DNA from: Triangularia verruculosa
Lineage: Eukaryota > Ascomycota > Sordariomycetes > Sordariales > Podosporaceae
Direction: 5' to 3'
Assembly: GCA_033296885.1 (NCBI GenBank)
Contig: MU863912.1
Coordinates: 186,001-250,000 of the forward strand
Length of the DNA: 64,000 bases
Numbering within the stretch: the first letter of the stretch is position 1; every line of letters begins with the position of its first letter. Below the pieces are notes generated by a model. The model worked only from the letters and a program-made list of their open reading frames with translations, was not told where the DNA came from and ran no database searches. The position numbers were made by a program, and so were the translations under genes. Below are positions 47,013 through 57,544 of this stretch, one piece after another.

Positions 47013-48161
47013 ATGCAAGCCCCATCAGCAGAGATCACAGCTATGCCCACCAACGTCAACATCACAAAGCCAAGACTGGCTTGCCCTTTCTTTCGTTTTG
47101 ATCCATGTCGCCATTACGCCTGCGCCAGTTATGAATTAAAGGGCTTTGAAGCAGTCAAGAAGCACATCGAGAGGAAACACATCTTGAGGAACCACTGCGC
47201 TCGCTGCTTCAAATCATTCGAAAATGAGACTGCGAGAAATGACCATATCACGGGGAGCATATGTCCGCTCGCTCCCGGTCACGACGAGATCACTTACTTG
47301 GAATGGACCAGCACCAAAGGCTGCCCCAGGACAAACTCTTGCGAAGTCAAATGGAGGTGGCTTTGGGCGACCTATTTCAACCTTCCTGCTCTGACTCGAG
47401 AGCTGATCTACTTCGAGGATGCCGTCGTCGAGGCCAAACGTGTCTTGATTGACATGGCAACTATACAGTCAGTTCTCAAAACTAGACTACAACTTGATCA
47501 GAGCGACATATCTTGCCTCGCTGCGGATATACGTGAAGCCTTGCTGCGCGAGAATTCGGGTTCAAGAGCATACCGGGCCTGCTACATTGACGAGAGCAGC
47601 AGTGACAAAACGGGGCCAGGTGTCGACCCGAGAGTTTCCTTGGGGATGGGAAACACAGGCGCTGATGCCACTCAAATGGAACCTACCACTTCGGAAGTCG
47701 GTAATGTCGACCTACCGTCTGAACAGACCATGCTGAGTCAAGAAGACCCCCGTTCACCCACCATCGAGGACTTGTCTGTTCAACCTGCCTTGACGGCCGC
47801 TATTGTTCCCACTCTGCTAGCCGAATCTGACTTGAATCCGGCATCCATTCTCAATAAGCCCTTCGCAGATAACCTCAACGGCTTTGGACAATTTGACAAC
47901 TGGCGGATGGTGCGTGTGGTGCCTTGGGGGACAGCCGACGGGGCCCTGGCAAGGTTGATGGAGGATCCGATCTCATGGCTCAAACCAGACGGCCCAAAGT
48001 GGAGTGATCTGTACGACCACATCGATCGGGACGCTCTGAGACAATGTTGGCAGCCTGGAAGTATACCGACTGTGCAGATTGCGATACCGATTCGCCTGAC
48101 CCATATCCATAGCTTTGCCGCCGTGGAGTCCAAACTTCATACTTTGGAGGGTGTAGAGTAG
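47013..48161 (+). CDS. C2H2-like zinc-finger protein, family copy B
   Basis: Single exon of 382 residues from the ATG at 47013 (a second in-frame ATG lies ten codons later). The family core is close to the N-terminus: CPFFRFDPCRHYAC, VKKHIERKHI, CARCFKSFEN, then NDHITGSIC. A region with WRWLWATYFNLP follows, matching WYQMWDVLF in copy A. The C-terminal 200 residues are acidic and divergent from the other copies. Copies B and C are in the same direction and A is opposite. The role is unknown; the variable tails with a shared core suggest diversification. Confidence 0.74.
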   Translation: MQAPSAEITAMPTNVNITKPRLACPFFRFDPCRHYACASYELKGFEAVKKHIERKHILRNHCARCFKSFENETARNDHITGSICPLAPGHDEITYLEWTSTKGCPRTNSCEVKWRWLWATYFNLPALTRELIYFEDAVVEAKRVLIDMATIQSVLKTRLQLDQSDISCLAADIREALLRENSGSRAYRACYIDESSSDKTGPGVDPRVSLGMGNTGADATQMEPTTSEVGNVDLPSEQTMLSQEDPRSPTIEDLSVQPALTAAIVPTLLAESDLNPASILNKPFADNLNGFGQFDNWRMVRVVPWGTADGALARLMEDPISWLKPDGPKWSDLYDHIDRDALRQCWQPGSIPTVQIAIPIRLTHIHSFAAVESKLHTLEGVE

Positions 48162-48958
48162 TTCAACACGATCATGAGATGATACCTGAGTTGAGATGGG
48201 CTGGCTATGGCTTCGTACCTCAAGGTGGCTTGGGAGGCATGTAGATGAATGCGGTTTGTTTATAACTACCTGAGTTGGGTGGCGGAAAGCTTGTCAGCGT
48301 GATGAAAAATGAGATAATTTCCTTTTGGCAACTCGCTCTTGCATTCCGAATATGAACTGAATTGACAACAAAAATGTAATAAAATATTGTGAATAGATCG
48401 GCCAGACCATCGAAGGTATCAAGGTGAGGTGGCGTTGAAGATTGAGGAAGAAGGGCGCGCTCTGATTGAACCCTCGATAGCGAGCAAGGCGAGTGGTGAC
48501 AGTCGCACCTGGTGACAAGAGTGCCCGCAAGGGCGTGTAAAGATTTGGCAGATTATTAACCACAGCAGGTACCTTCACTGTGCACAGGAGGTGGTGCTTT
48601 TAAGAATATTGGCTGCCTGGTCGGTGTGGGGGTTCGAGGATGCAGCGGGGCAATGGTTCTCCGAAGCACTGTTTCTAACCACCAGAATGCGGCAACCACT
48701 CACACAACTGTGCCAGCACGATTGTGCCAAATCCAGCACAAAAGAAGCGGCATGATATAACCCCGTGACGGCCCAATATGAATCCGCTTTCAAGCCATTT
48801 TTTGAAGCCACCCGGCACTCTAGACAACTTTCAAATAACAATGTTCTCTGAAATGGATTCTCCAATTCCATCGCGGATTTGCCCCTTCCCTGTATCGTTT
48901 GGGCTTTTTGGTAACGGATTAGCAACAGACATAATTGCAGACAACCAAGATCGCTTCG
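48162..48958. other. Intergenic between zinc-finger copies B and C
   Basis: 797 bp, including the promoter of copy C. The copy C frame is open slightly upstream of its ATG. No other feature was seen. Confidence 0.4.
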
Positions 48959-50140
48959 ATGACCACAGAAATGGAGTCACCAAGGTCGAACTTTCTAGGA
49001 GCCATGTCAGAGCCTGCACATGAAAGATCTGTCCCCGTCCGAGGTATTCGAAGAGGAACCAATTCTACGATCCGACATCTTCGACATCCATATGGGGACA
49101 CCGTGGGTTCATCAAGATCTCGCAAGCGAGACCGATTTGAGGCCATCGATAACCTCAGTCCATCAGATTCCGAAGAAAGTTATGACTTAGAGGATGCCAT
49201 AAAAAGCTCCTGGGATAGCGACTCCTCGGAGGACACGGCACTGTCACGACACCGGCTATCCAGAGAGCTCGAAAACACATATCTTCAGGACCTTATGCAC
49301 CAACTGGCGGACCGAGCATTCCCGGCCCTCTCCCAATGGATCACCGCCGCACGCTATATCGTGCCTCCTGCCTTTAGGATTTCCTCTCCAAAAAGATCCA
49401 GATCCTCCAGCGACCGATCCATCCTCATGGAAACCTCAGATCCAAACGACCCATCGACAATTCTAATCCTCCGTGTCGACGGCTACTTTCCTCTCGCATG
49501 CCCCTTTGCCGTCTTCGATCCTTCTCTTCACAGATCTTGCAATCTTCAACATCACCTCCGTTCCATCGTCGACGTGATCAAACACTTGCAAAAGCACCAC
49601 CCCAACCCCTTCTACTGCCCCATCTGCGGGGAAATCTTCGATAGCGAGCCCGCCGGCGATAGACATATCCGTGTACGTTCATGTGCGCCTCGTGTGCTTG
49701 ACATCACCAAGGGCGTATCACTCTCTACGCTTATGACAATCATCAGGCGTGACTACCGAGCCCGCCATCAACCTGAGGAGGACCGGTGGTGGCGAATCTA
49801 CTCGATTTTGTTTCCTGATGCTGAGCGCCAGCAGCATGGGGATGCATATCTAGAAGAGGGACTGCCGTTGGCTGTGTCAATGGCGAGAGACTTCTGGGGA
49901 CAGCATGGTCGGCGGTTCGTGGGGGAGTATCTGGCAGAAGTGAAAGGGTCGTCGTCTGACATGAACGAGAGGATATTGGGAGAGGAGGGTATTTCAACAA
50001 TTGGCGAGATGGTTGGTAGGGAGTTGATTCAACGTGTTATAGCACATTATGTCAAGGGAGGCGATCAGTGTAGTGTCTCGAAGAGTGGTGGAAAAGAAAA
50101 TGAGGACGGATGGGTGATTATGAAGGCGGAGCACAACTAG
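48959..50140 (+). CDS. C2H2-like zinc-finger protein, family copy C
   Basis: Single exon of 393 residues from the ATG at 48959. The N-terminal half is disordered and rich in Ser, Asp and Arg (RSRKRDRFEA). The family core is at about residues 180-245: CPFAVFDPSLHRSCNLQHHL, VIKHLQKHHPNP, CPICGEIFDS, then DRHIRVRSC. The C-terminal part has WWRIYSILFPDAE and a helical end, closest to copy A. The later position of the core distinguishes it from copies A and B. No function can be assigned. Confidence 0.74.
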   Translation: MTTEMESPRSNFLGAMSEPAHERSVPVRGIRRGTNSTIRHLRHPYGDTVGSSRSRKRDRFEAIDNLSPSDSEESYDLEDAIKSSWDSDSSEDTALSRHRLSRELENTYLQDLMHQLADRAFPALSQWITAARYIVPPAFRISSPKRSRSSSDRSILMETSDPNDPSTILILRVDGYFPLACPFAVFDPSLHRSCNLQHHLRSIVDVIKHLQKHHPNPFYCPICGEIFDSEPAGDRHIRVRSCAPRVLDITKGVSLSTLMTIIRRDYRARHQPEEDRWWRIYSILFPDAERQQHGDAYLEEGLPLAVSMARDFWGQHGRRFVGEYLAEVKGSSSDMNERILGEEGISTIGEMVGRELIQRVIAHYVKGGDQCSVSKSGGKENEDGWVIMKAEHN

Positions 50141-50644
50141 CCTGGAATATGATGGGTTTAAACAGACCGCAATGAAGTCAATCTGCATCACGGCTTCTAT
50201 AAACACCTCGAAAATGAGAAATGCTGTCTACTGCCCTATGAGTCCTTCAACTACAATTCCCAACGCCCCTAACTAGGGCCTGGGGGTATTGATATCCGAT
50301 ATAAGCTATTGGTTTGAGCAAACCTCCAAAGTCAGTTGCTGAGATGGATCTCATAATGTAAGCAGTGGCTAGAGCGAAGCTCGAGTTACTGTACGTGCAT
50401 AGGGAAATTTTCCAGACGTGGCATGAAAATCGGTTTGGATCATGCGACTAGCATGGAAGGTAGCTAATAGCCACGTGCGGAAAGAGAAGGACGAGAGCTC
50501 ACTCACTTCAAATGAAAGAAACCAAAGAGCAACATCATCAGTTTAATGTACCTATGAATCAAGATAACTACCTAGGTACTACGTGATACCTCCAAACAAC
50601 CTTTCCACTAACAAATCATGCTTGCCTTTTTGAAAATGGCTGTC
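50141..50644. other. AT-rich intergenic region
   Basis: 504 bp between convergent genes. It contains the palindrome TACCTAGGTA at 50569-50578. No gene was seen. Confidence 0.4.
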
Positions 50645-52410
50645 CTAAGAAGAGCCAATCCCAAGGTATCTACTAGGCCAACGCGGCTTCCGTCCTTTCT
50701 TCTCACCGGTACCGCTTGGCACTAGTACCTCCTGGCGCCTGTAACTAGCATCGTTTCCAGTTTCGTGCTCGGGACTGTTGACTCTGGCCGCGATACCAGA
50801 TCCTCGAACAAACTGGAGTTGAGAGCTCGCAACCTGCGGCCTTTCGATTCCCATCCTGCTCTCAAACTCATTCACCAAACTTTTAGCGTCCAGACGATGT
50901 TCTATATCAGCTACAAGCAATCCTATCTCAACAATATGGACCAGCTCCCGAAGTTGTCTCACGTATCTTGGATCCCGTTTGATGGAGAGAATGCGGCCTA
51001 TAACTTTAGGGTGAACCACATAATTCTCCATAGCAGTGTTGCCGTCCTGAACCAGATAATAAGGATCGTATACATCGCAGGGCTGGTTCACATTTGACTT
51101 CTTCTGCAGCCTCTCCCGGCGGAATTCGGTAACGCCTGTTCGACCCTCAACCACCCAAATGACGAACTCCAAGAAAATGCATCCCAGCGACCACATGTCA
51201 TACTTTTGAGACCGCTTCACCCCCTCCCCCTCCTCCAGGGACTCGGGAGGTGCGTATTCTATCGACCCGCTAGTTGTAGTGGTCCCAGCCGTTCGCTCGT
51301 TGGTGATCTTTTGATGAAACCTTGCAAGACCGGCATCTGTGATCCGTAACTTGCCAATGCTGCTGTCCCCATCACTGCGGAAAACCAAGATATTTTCAGG
51401 TCGCAGATCACCGTGACGACCATATTCCTCGGTACCTTCGTAGCTATTCAAGGGCATATGCATCTTCTTGATTGCCTCAGCAACTCCGTACATTTGTCCA
51501 AGAGCCCATGTCGAAACGTGTTCTCCGAACTGGCTCGTGGGCTGTTCCCAGAAATGTCGAAGATCTCCACCCTCCGCCCAAGGGAACACGAAGTAAAATT
51601 CAAATTGACCTCGCCTAAATGATGCTGTGAGATTGATAAGGTGATCATGGCCTAGGCTCTGGATTTTGGCCAGGGCTTCTCGTTCGCGGTTGAATTCATC
51701 CTCGCTCTCAGCTATCAGCTTTTTGAGAGCAAACTTGTTGTCCTTCTCACTCATCTTCATGATTTGGTCAGTCAGCACATTCTGGAGGGTGTCTAAGATA
51801 CTCTGACCAGACATTCAACTTGACTTACCACGTTGTTTTCGGGCTTCAAGTGAGCTGGATGGATACGGACTTGATCAACCACACCATATGAGCCTGACTC
51901 GGATCTTCCGCCAAGACGAAAAATGGGCAATATACATCTGGCATCCAACTCACTGTATTCTGCATTGCCGAAAACTGGGATGCAGAATTGATGTTGCCAA
52001 TCTCGAGCGAACCTTGCACAATCTGTCACCGCTGACAGAAATGGCGTAAACTCAGCCTTGTCTCGCTTGACACCCCCAATGATTCGAGCATCAGACACGA
52101 AGACATTTCTATCTTGGTCATATCGAAGGGGAAGGTGATTATCTGTGAGACCAATCTATCGCAGCTTTCGGTAGGTCTTCTTGTCGAGCTTTTTGTGTAA
52201 GGCGAGGACAGCGACAATAGCCAACAAGCCATGCAAGTCCTGGCATGATTTGCTTCTGATTCCGCAGACCTTTTCGAAATTCTTGCGTTGGGTTGTAAGC
52301 AGTTGCTGAAGTTCGCTCTGTGGTACGAAGTTTGTGTTGTCGTAGTTCGGGCGCCCATCCACGGGCAGGTACAGAACCGTTGCAATAGCATCGCTCAGTG
52401 AGCTGCTCAT
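50645..52410 (-). CDS. Fungal protein-kinase-like gene 1, interrupted by an in-frame TAG
   Basis: Exons 52410-51829 and 51781-50645 (47-nt intron, phase 0) encode 571 codons plus a stop, but codon 85 (52158-52156) is TAG. Upstream sequence (DLHGLLAIVAVLALHKKLDK) and downstream sequence (IGLTDNHLPLRYDQDRNVF) lie in the same frame and fit the N-terminal region of this kinase family without a gap. The kinase domain has GSYGVVDQV, the lysine in FALKKL, HGDLRPENIL, DAG in place of DFG, APPES and DMWSLGCIFLEF. The arginine of HRD is replaced by glycine, as in kinase 2. No good intron removes the stop. Read as it stands the product is 84 residues. It is either a pseudogene or needs recoding of UAG. 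Confidence 0.75.
52148..52178 (-). other. Hairpin around the premature TAG of kinase gene 1
   Basis: In the mRNA, AGACC (52178-52174) pairs with GGUCU (52152-52148) over five bases, leaving a 21-nt loop with the UAG. This is weak on its own and could be chance. Confidence 0.35.
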
Positions 52411-53120
52411 GGCGTTGAGATCTGATAGGCCAAGGAAGGATAAAGTGGTAAATACTTGGAAAACATAGGTTCTGGTAAGGATGAGTACCATAGGTAAATA
52501 TTAACATCGGTGAGGTGAAGGTCAAGCCGAATACTGGCTTCGGTCCATGTATCAAGTTTTCTCGTGATATTCTTTGCTGGCAGTGACTACAACCTCGTCC
52601 GCCGGATTTCAGGACAACATAAGGTACCTAGGTATCTTATCTTAGGTGCCCAATAATGCCTAATACTTTCCCTATCGCACCCTCCGCGAATCATGTCATA
52701 CAACTTGACTGAGAGGGGAGATGATGCCACCTGGGTCTGGATTTGAACCACGGCATAAAAGACGGGGCTGCCAGCGATCTAAACAACTGAATAAAAGGTA
52801 AAGGGGCGCGGCATGCTGCATCAGGTAATGTGCATACACACAAAGATGCACTTTTGGCCTCTTGAGAACCTAAGCTTCGGGAAACTTTGCGTCCGACGTG
52901 GGGCAGTGTGAGCGAATCAATTGATTCTGCCCACGATCACTGGCGTGCCAGGCCCGAAATCATCCACATCGGCAGTGCCCAACAAAAACTCAGAATCAGC
53001 GCCCAACACCTCGGTTTGATGAGCCAACACTTTCATCTCCTCAACACCATTGGATTATCCAAAGGCATCCATCAATGATGTCGCTTCACGGAAAACTATC
53101 TCGGCACCATACCAGGCACC
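52411..53120. promoter_or_regulatory. Divergent region between the two kinase-like genes
   Basis: 710 bp, AT-rich in the middle, with TACCTAGGTA at 52626-52635. It serves as the promoter for both genes. Confidence 0.4.
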
Positions 53121-55054
53121 ATGAGGTACCTGTTCGAGCAGCTCAAGCGCCACCGGACGTCCGGCGATGTGACCAAGCAACGCCTGGCCGACGAGCTACA
53201 TTGCGGTCTTACCAAGAGCAACTTTCCAGAAGATGAAAGGGAATATTGGACCAGACAGTTCATTGAGGATTCGATCACCGCCGAAGTCGTTCGCCAGAAG
53301 CTGAATCATGGAGCTAAGCTAAATCGTGAACCCAGAGGAAAATGCCGTCCCGAGTTGATCGACTATGTCGTCAAAGAGGCGAAGAAACTGTTTTTTCTCT
53401 CGGTCATGTGCTTCCATCGAGATGCAGATGCTGGCAGGGTTTTGAAGGCAATGCAGTTCTTTCGAGCCAAAGGATATCGAGATGGTGAAGAGCCAACGAA
53501 GTTCACGATTCCAAACACAGAGACATACGGACCAAAAATCGGCGTTCTGGACATCAACACTCTGAGGGCAACAGACCGTGACTTCTGGGACTTCGCAACT
53601 GCTGGCGAGTTTTGCACCAAACAGTGGCAGGTCTTGGTTCCCGTGTTGTCAACAGAAAAGCCTATCTATGATCTGGCAGGGAAAGTCATCTTGCCCTTCA
53701 CCAGGGTAGGCTGGGGAGCGATAGCCACAAGTGCTTCCAGCAAAGTATATCGTGTCAAAATCGAAGCTGGTCATTTCCAAGACCCCTACAGAAAGGTAAG
53801 ATCTCCTGCTTTCTTCCCGAAGATTTGGATTTGACTCCCATGCTCATACTTTAATAATTGCAGGAATCCGAATGACCAGAATCATTCGCCATCAAGCGGA
53901 TTTTCCCTCCTGGAGATGCACGCGCAAGTTTTGCAGCTGTATTTGCAAATGAGGCTCTGAGATTGCGCAACATGAATGACAACGATCATGTCACTCGCTT
54001 CATCACATCTATCATCACAGGCAACGACCAGGCATCAAAATCTTACTACCTCATATTCGACTGGGCCGATGGGGGTAGTCTCGAGGATCTTTTCCTCAAG
54101 CATCCCGATCCAGTCTTAACCGCCAAGATCGTTAAGGCTTCAGTCACCCAGCTCAAGGGGCTCGCTGATGCTCTGTATGCAACTCACCAGAAAGATATCC
54201 GACACGGTGACTTGAAGCCTAGCAACATTCTACGCTTTAATGCTACCAATGAAGACGTCATTGGAAATCTCAAGCTTGGGGATTGGGGGTTGGCAAAATA
54301 CCATAGCGTGGCGACTGATGTGAGGAGGGACAAAGGCATCCATACAACCACCAAGTATGGGACGGCATTGTATGAACCACCAGAGGTTGAAGATGGTGAC
54401 GTTACTCTTTTGAGTCGCCAATATGATATTTGGTCTCTCGGGGTCATCATGCTGGAGTTGATGGTATGGCTTCTGTACGGAAAAGGGGGCGTAAAGCAAT
54501 TCCGTGAGGATATTCAGGGCCCTTCAAAGAGCAGTAAAGCTCGAACCTCGTGCTACGAGGTCGTGGAAGCCAACGAGACTGATGGAAGCCGTTTCGGGCT
54601 ATGTACCCCTGTGGTCAAGTGGATGGATCACCTTGCTTCCCTTAGCATTTTCGGGAAAGATACTGCCCTCGGAACTCTTCTAGCCTTTGTGAGGAATAGA
54701 CTCCTGGTGGTTCACGTTATTCAAATCAGCCCTGGAATGGATCCACTGGCTCAAGAGGACTTCTCCACTGAGACAGCCTCTCAGTCTTCACCACAGACAT
54801 TGGTCTCTGGACTTCCAGGCGTGACTATTACAGCCCCTTCCGGCGAGGGTCAACCCAGACAGCCTGGAAACCGGAGATATATCAGTGGAAGAGCGGATTC
54901 AAAAGAATTGGCCGACAAACTGAACTCGTTAATCTCCAACACATGTAGCAATGAGGGCTGGTCAGATTCTTATTGGCCAAGGTCTGAATGGAAGCCCAGA
55001 AAACCCTCAACATTTTCCACCGTAAGTGACAACCGGACGCCACATAAAGATTGA
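53121..55054 (+). CDS. Fungal protein-kinase-like gene 2, interrupted by an in-frame TGA
   Basis: Exons 53121-53795 and 53864-55054 (68-nt intron, phase 0) encode 621 codons plus a stop. A TGA at 53873-53875, codon 229, falls between PYRK-ESE and PESFAIKRIF, just before the kinase domain. Every other acceptor leaves frame. The N-terminal 225 residues resemble the corresponding region of kinase 1. The catalytic part has the lysine in FAIKRI, DWADGGSLEDLF, IRHGDLKPSNIL, DWG in place of DFG, PPEVEDG and DIWSLGVIMLELMVW. The C-terminal part is disordered. It is either a pseudogene, two separate products (no good ATG precedes the kinase core), or a recoded stop. Confidence 0.72.
53869..53888 (+). 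other. Perfect 7-bp hairpin containing the TGA of kinase gene 2
   Basis: CGAATGA (53869-53875) is the exact reverse complement of TCATTCG (53882-53888), with a six-base loop. The TGA is in the stem, and its A has G before it, so it is a poor fit to known fungal A-to-I editing. Confidence 0.6.
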
Positions 55055-55796
55055 AATAACAACTGACGATGGCGTGTCTCCATAATTCAGGCTGTGCGTA
55101 TTTGAGTCTCCCAAACCTTGCACATTGTGTCGATGAGTTGTCGAGGCTAGGACAGTATTAACTCATTGATTGCAACGAATTGTAGGACGTAAGCAGCTCA
55201 GTGTTCACGGAACCACGGACATCATATTAATCCATGTCTCTGCGTAGTACGTAAGTGGAGAGGGGACAAATCTGAGCCTGTATTCGCCTACGTTATGTTC
55301 TTTTAATTAACCATGGAGTGGTCGATTCTACATCGCAGAAGGTACGTGTTATCTCAAGCCCCTATCATCTCCCCTACCTTACCTTATTTCCCAACAAGCT
55401 CCCGACTCCCCTCCAAACCTTAATGATTCACGATAAGATGTGATACCTCAACGTTTGCTAATAATGGCTTGGACGCGTGATTTAGCATGTAAGTCGTGTT
55501 CCCAAAACCGTTTTCGACATTCGCGAATTCTAATCATGCCATGCTTGTTGGCTTCGGTTAAGCCAGTAAGTCTCAATGTTCAGCTTATGCCAAGAAGTTA
55601 GGTATCTTGGTGCAATTGTGACATCAATTAACGATGCTGATAGAAAGTGAGTTGGTTCCCATGACAGCGGACGTGCCCTCTCCGAAACAAATCCTAACAA
55701 TGTACGAAGCTCGACTATCACTGGGAAAGACACTCAGATGATGCATTTGCTGCAAAAGCCCTATCGAGGCTTCAACAGCTACCAACAACACCGAAC
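55055..55796. other. Intergenic and unresolved 5' end of the HET gene
   Basis: About 640 bp without a clear gene. From 55698 the frame of the HET gene is open (YHWERHSDDAFAAKALSRLQ) but has no ATG. An upstream exon probably exists here that I could not place. Confidence 0.4.
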
Positions 55797-57544
55797 TTGC
55801 CGCTGCCTCGCCTTCCCTCGTCCACTAAACTGTGTAGCAGTTGCGAAAATCTCGAGTTTCTTGACCCCTTGGGGCTCACTGTTGAGTACATCCCATCCGA
55901 ACTTCAAAAGTTAGCTATGAATTGTGATTTATGCAGCTTACTTTGGAACATGGCGCAAAAGTATGAGGGGACTGGCCCTGGCATTCCCAAGATCCGCTTT
56001 GAGCGAGTGGAGTCTTGGCTGAAGATGGAAGGCTCAGATCATCCAGTTTTATCTATTTGCCACAGTCATGGTAATGAGCTACCCGGGGCATCCCAATCGT
56101 CCATTTTGTGCTGCCGACTAAGCATCCTTCGTGTCGATAGAGCCGACTAACAGTTCCCGGCCCGAGATCCAATTGGGGATCGTGAATTTACCAACGCCTG
56201 GTTCGCAACCGCACTTCGAAACCATCCGTCAATGGCTTCAACTTTGCGACGACCAACGCCGCGACTGCCATGTTGCTGACCGTCATTTCAAGCCCATGCC
56301 TACAAGAGTAATCGATGTCGGAAAGAACGATGATCCAAGTGTACACCTGTGGGAGCCTGGCCCAGATCGCCACTATGACTACATTGCTTTATCCCACCCA
56401 TGGGGGCAGGGACGCCATTTCGTCACCGATATTGAAAACTTGGAGCGACATAAGCAAAGAATCGATTTGGACGAGCTGCCTGCAACCTTTCGGGACGCCG
56501 TCCTTGCCACCCGTGCTCTTAACAAACGGTATTTGTGGATTGATTCCATTTGTATTATCCAGGGTGTAGGTGGTGACTTTCACACCGAGTGCGAAAAGAT
56601 GGAGGCAGTCTTCAGCTCAGCGTATTGTGTTTTAGCCGCCAGTCGAGCACGCAGCCAAGAGGATGGGTTCCTAACGCGCTCACAGGAAGAGCGCCAGTAT
56701 GTTACGCTGAGAGATAAGAAACAAGGGGGAAGAATTTTCTATTTATGCGAGAACATCGACAACTTTGAACTTCATGTGCTTAACAGCCACCTTCATAGGC
56801 GTGGATGGGTGCTACAGGAGCATGCCCTCGCCCGTCGGACAGTTTTCTTCACCGAGGCGCAGACTTACTTTGAGTGCGGCGATGGTGTGCGCTGCGAAAC
56901 TTTGACCAAAATGTCTAAGTAAGTACCGGGGCACTTTACAACACCACAAGCTTACACATCTCCTTTCCCTTACATCAACATACGCTAATATTGGCAGTAA
57001 TTTGGCCGCCTTTGTTGGAGACCCCCACTTCCCTCGAATCATTATGGGAGTCTCTCTGGGAGAAAGGATCATTCGTCTTCAAAATCTCTTCAAGACATAC
57101 TTGGGCCTTCATTTCACAAACAATTTCGATCGCCCAGTTGCAGTCATCGGAATGCAGAATCGACTGCTGGATACACTTGATACAAGTGGCGGCTATGGCA
57201 TTCTTGGCCAAGATGACGATGATTATGCCGAGATGGATAATGCCATAACTAGAGCGGAGACCAACTATGGCCAGCGAAGTTTGCTGCGTCACAACCTTCT
57301 CTGGAATCGGCGGTGCGAAGAACACAAGGGTGCGGAGAAGCATGTATCACCTACAACGGCTGAGGCCGGGCTGGAACCTATCGACTTTCCGGAGGACCAC
57401 AATGGAGCGCCGTCATGGTCGTGGATGGCTTATATAGGTGAGATTGACTATTTCCGAGAGCTGAATGGACTTTTCGTTTTTGTTCCTTGGTGTCAACCAG
57501 CCGCAAGGTGGAACTCAGTGTCTAAGAAAGGGCTTTTCCGTTGA
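55797..57544 (+). CDS. HET-domain protein (heterokaryon-incompatibility type), 5' end uncertain
   Basis: Contains the HET domain, found in fungal proteins that trigger cell death on fusion with a different strain. Exons of about 55797-56070, 56141-56918 and 56998-57544 give at least 532 residues. The first intron, placed at GTAATG to GATAG, is supported by phase. Before the domain lie two CxxC-like pairs (LCSSCENLEF, CDLCSLLW), common in this class. The HET core follows: YDYIALSHPWGQG, LPATFRDAVLATRALNKRYL, WIDSICIIQG, CEKMEAVFSSAYCVLAAS and RGWVLQEHALARRT. The third exon starts NNLAAFVGDPHF. The start is not an ATG as drawn, so part of the N-terminus is missing. It lies beside the kinase-like genes. 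The domain call is firm. Confidence 0.85.

Noticed and set aside
44581..55700. Transposon remnants in the accessory island
   Set aside because: No transposase, reverse transcriptase or terminal repeats could be read; only AT-rich gaps and short palindromes.
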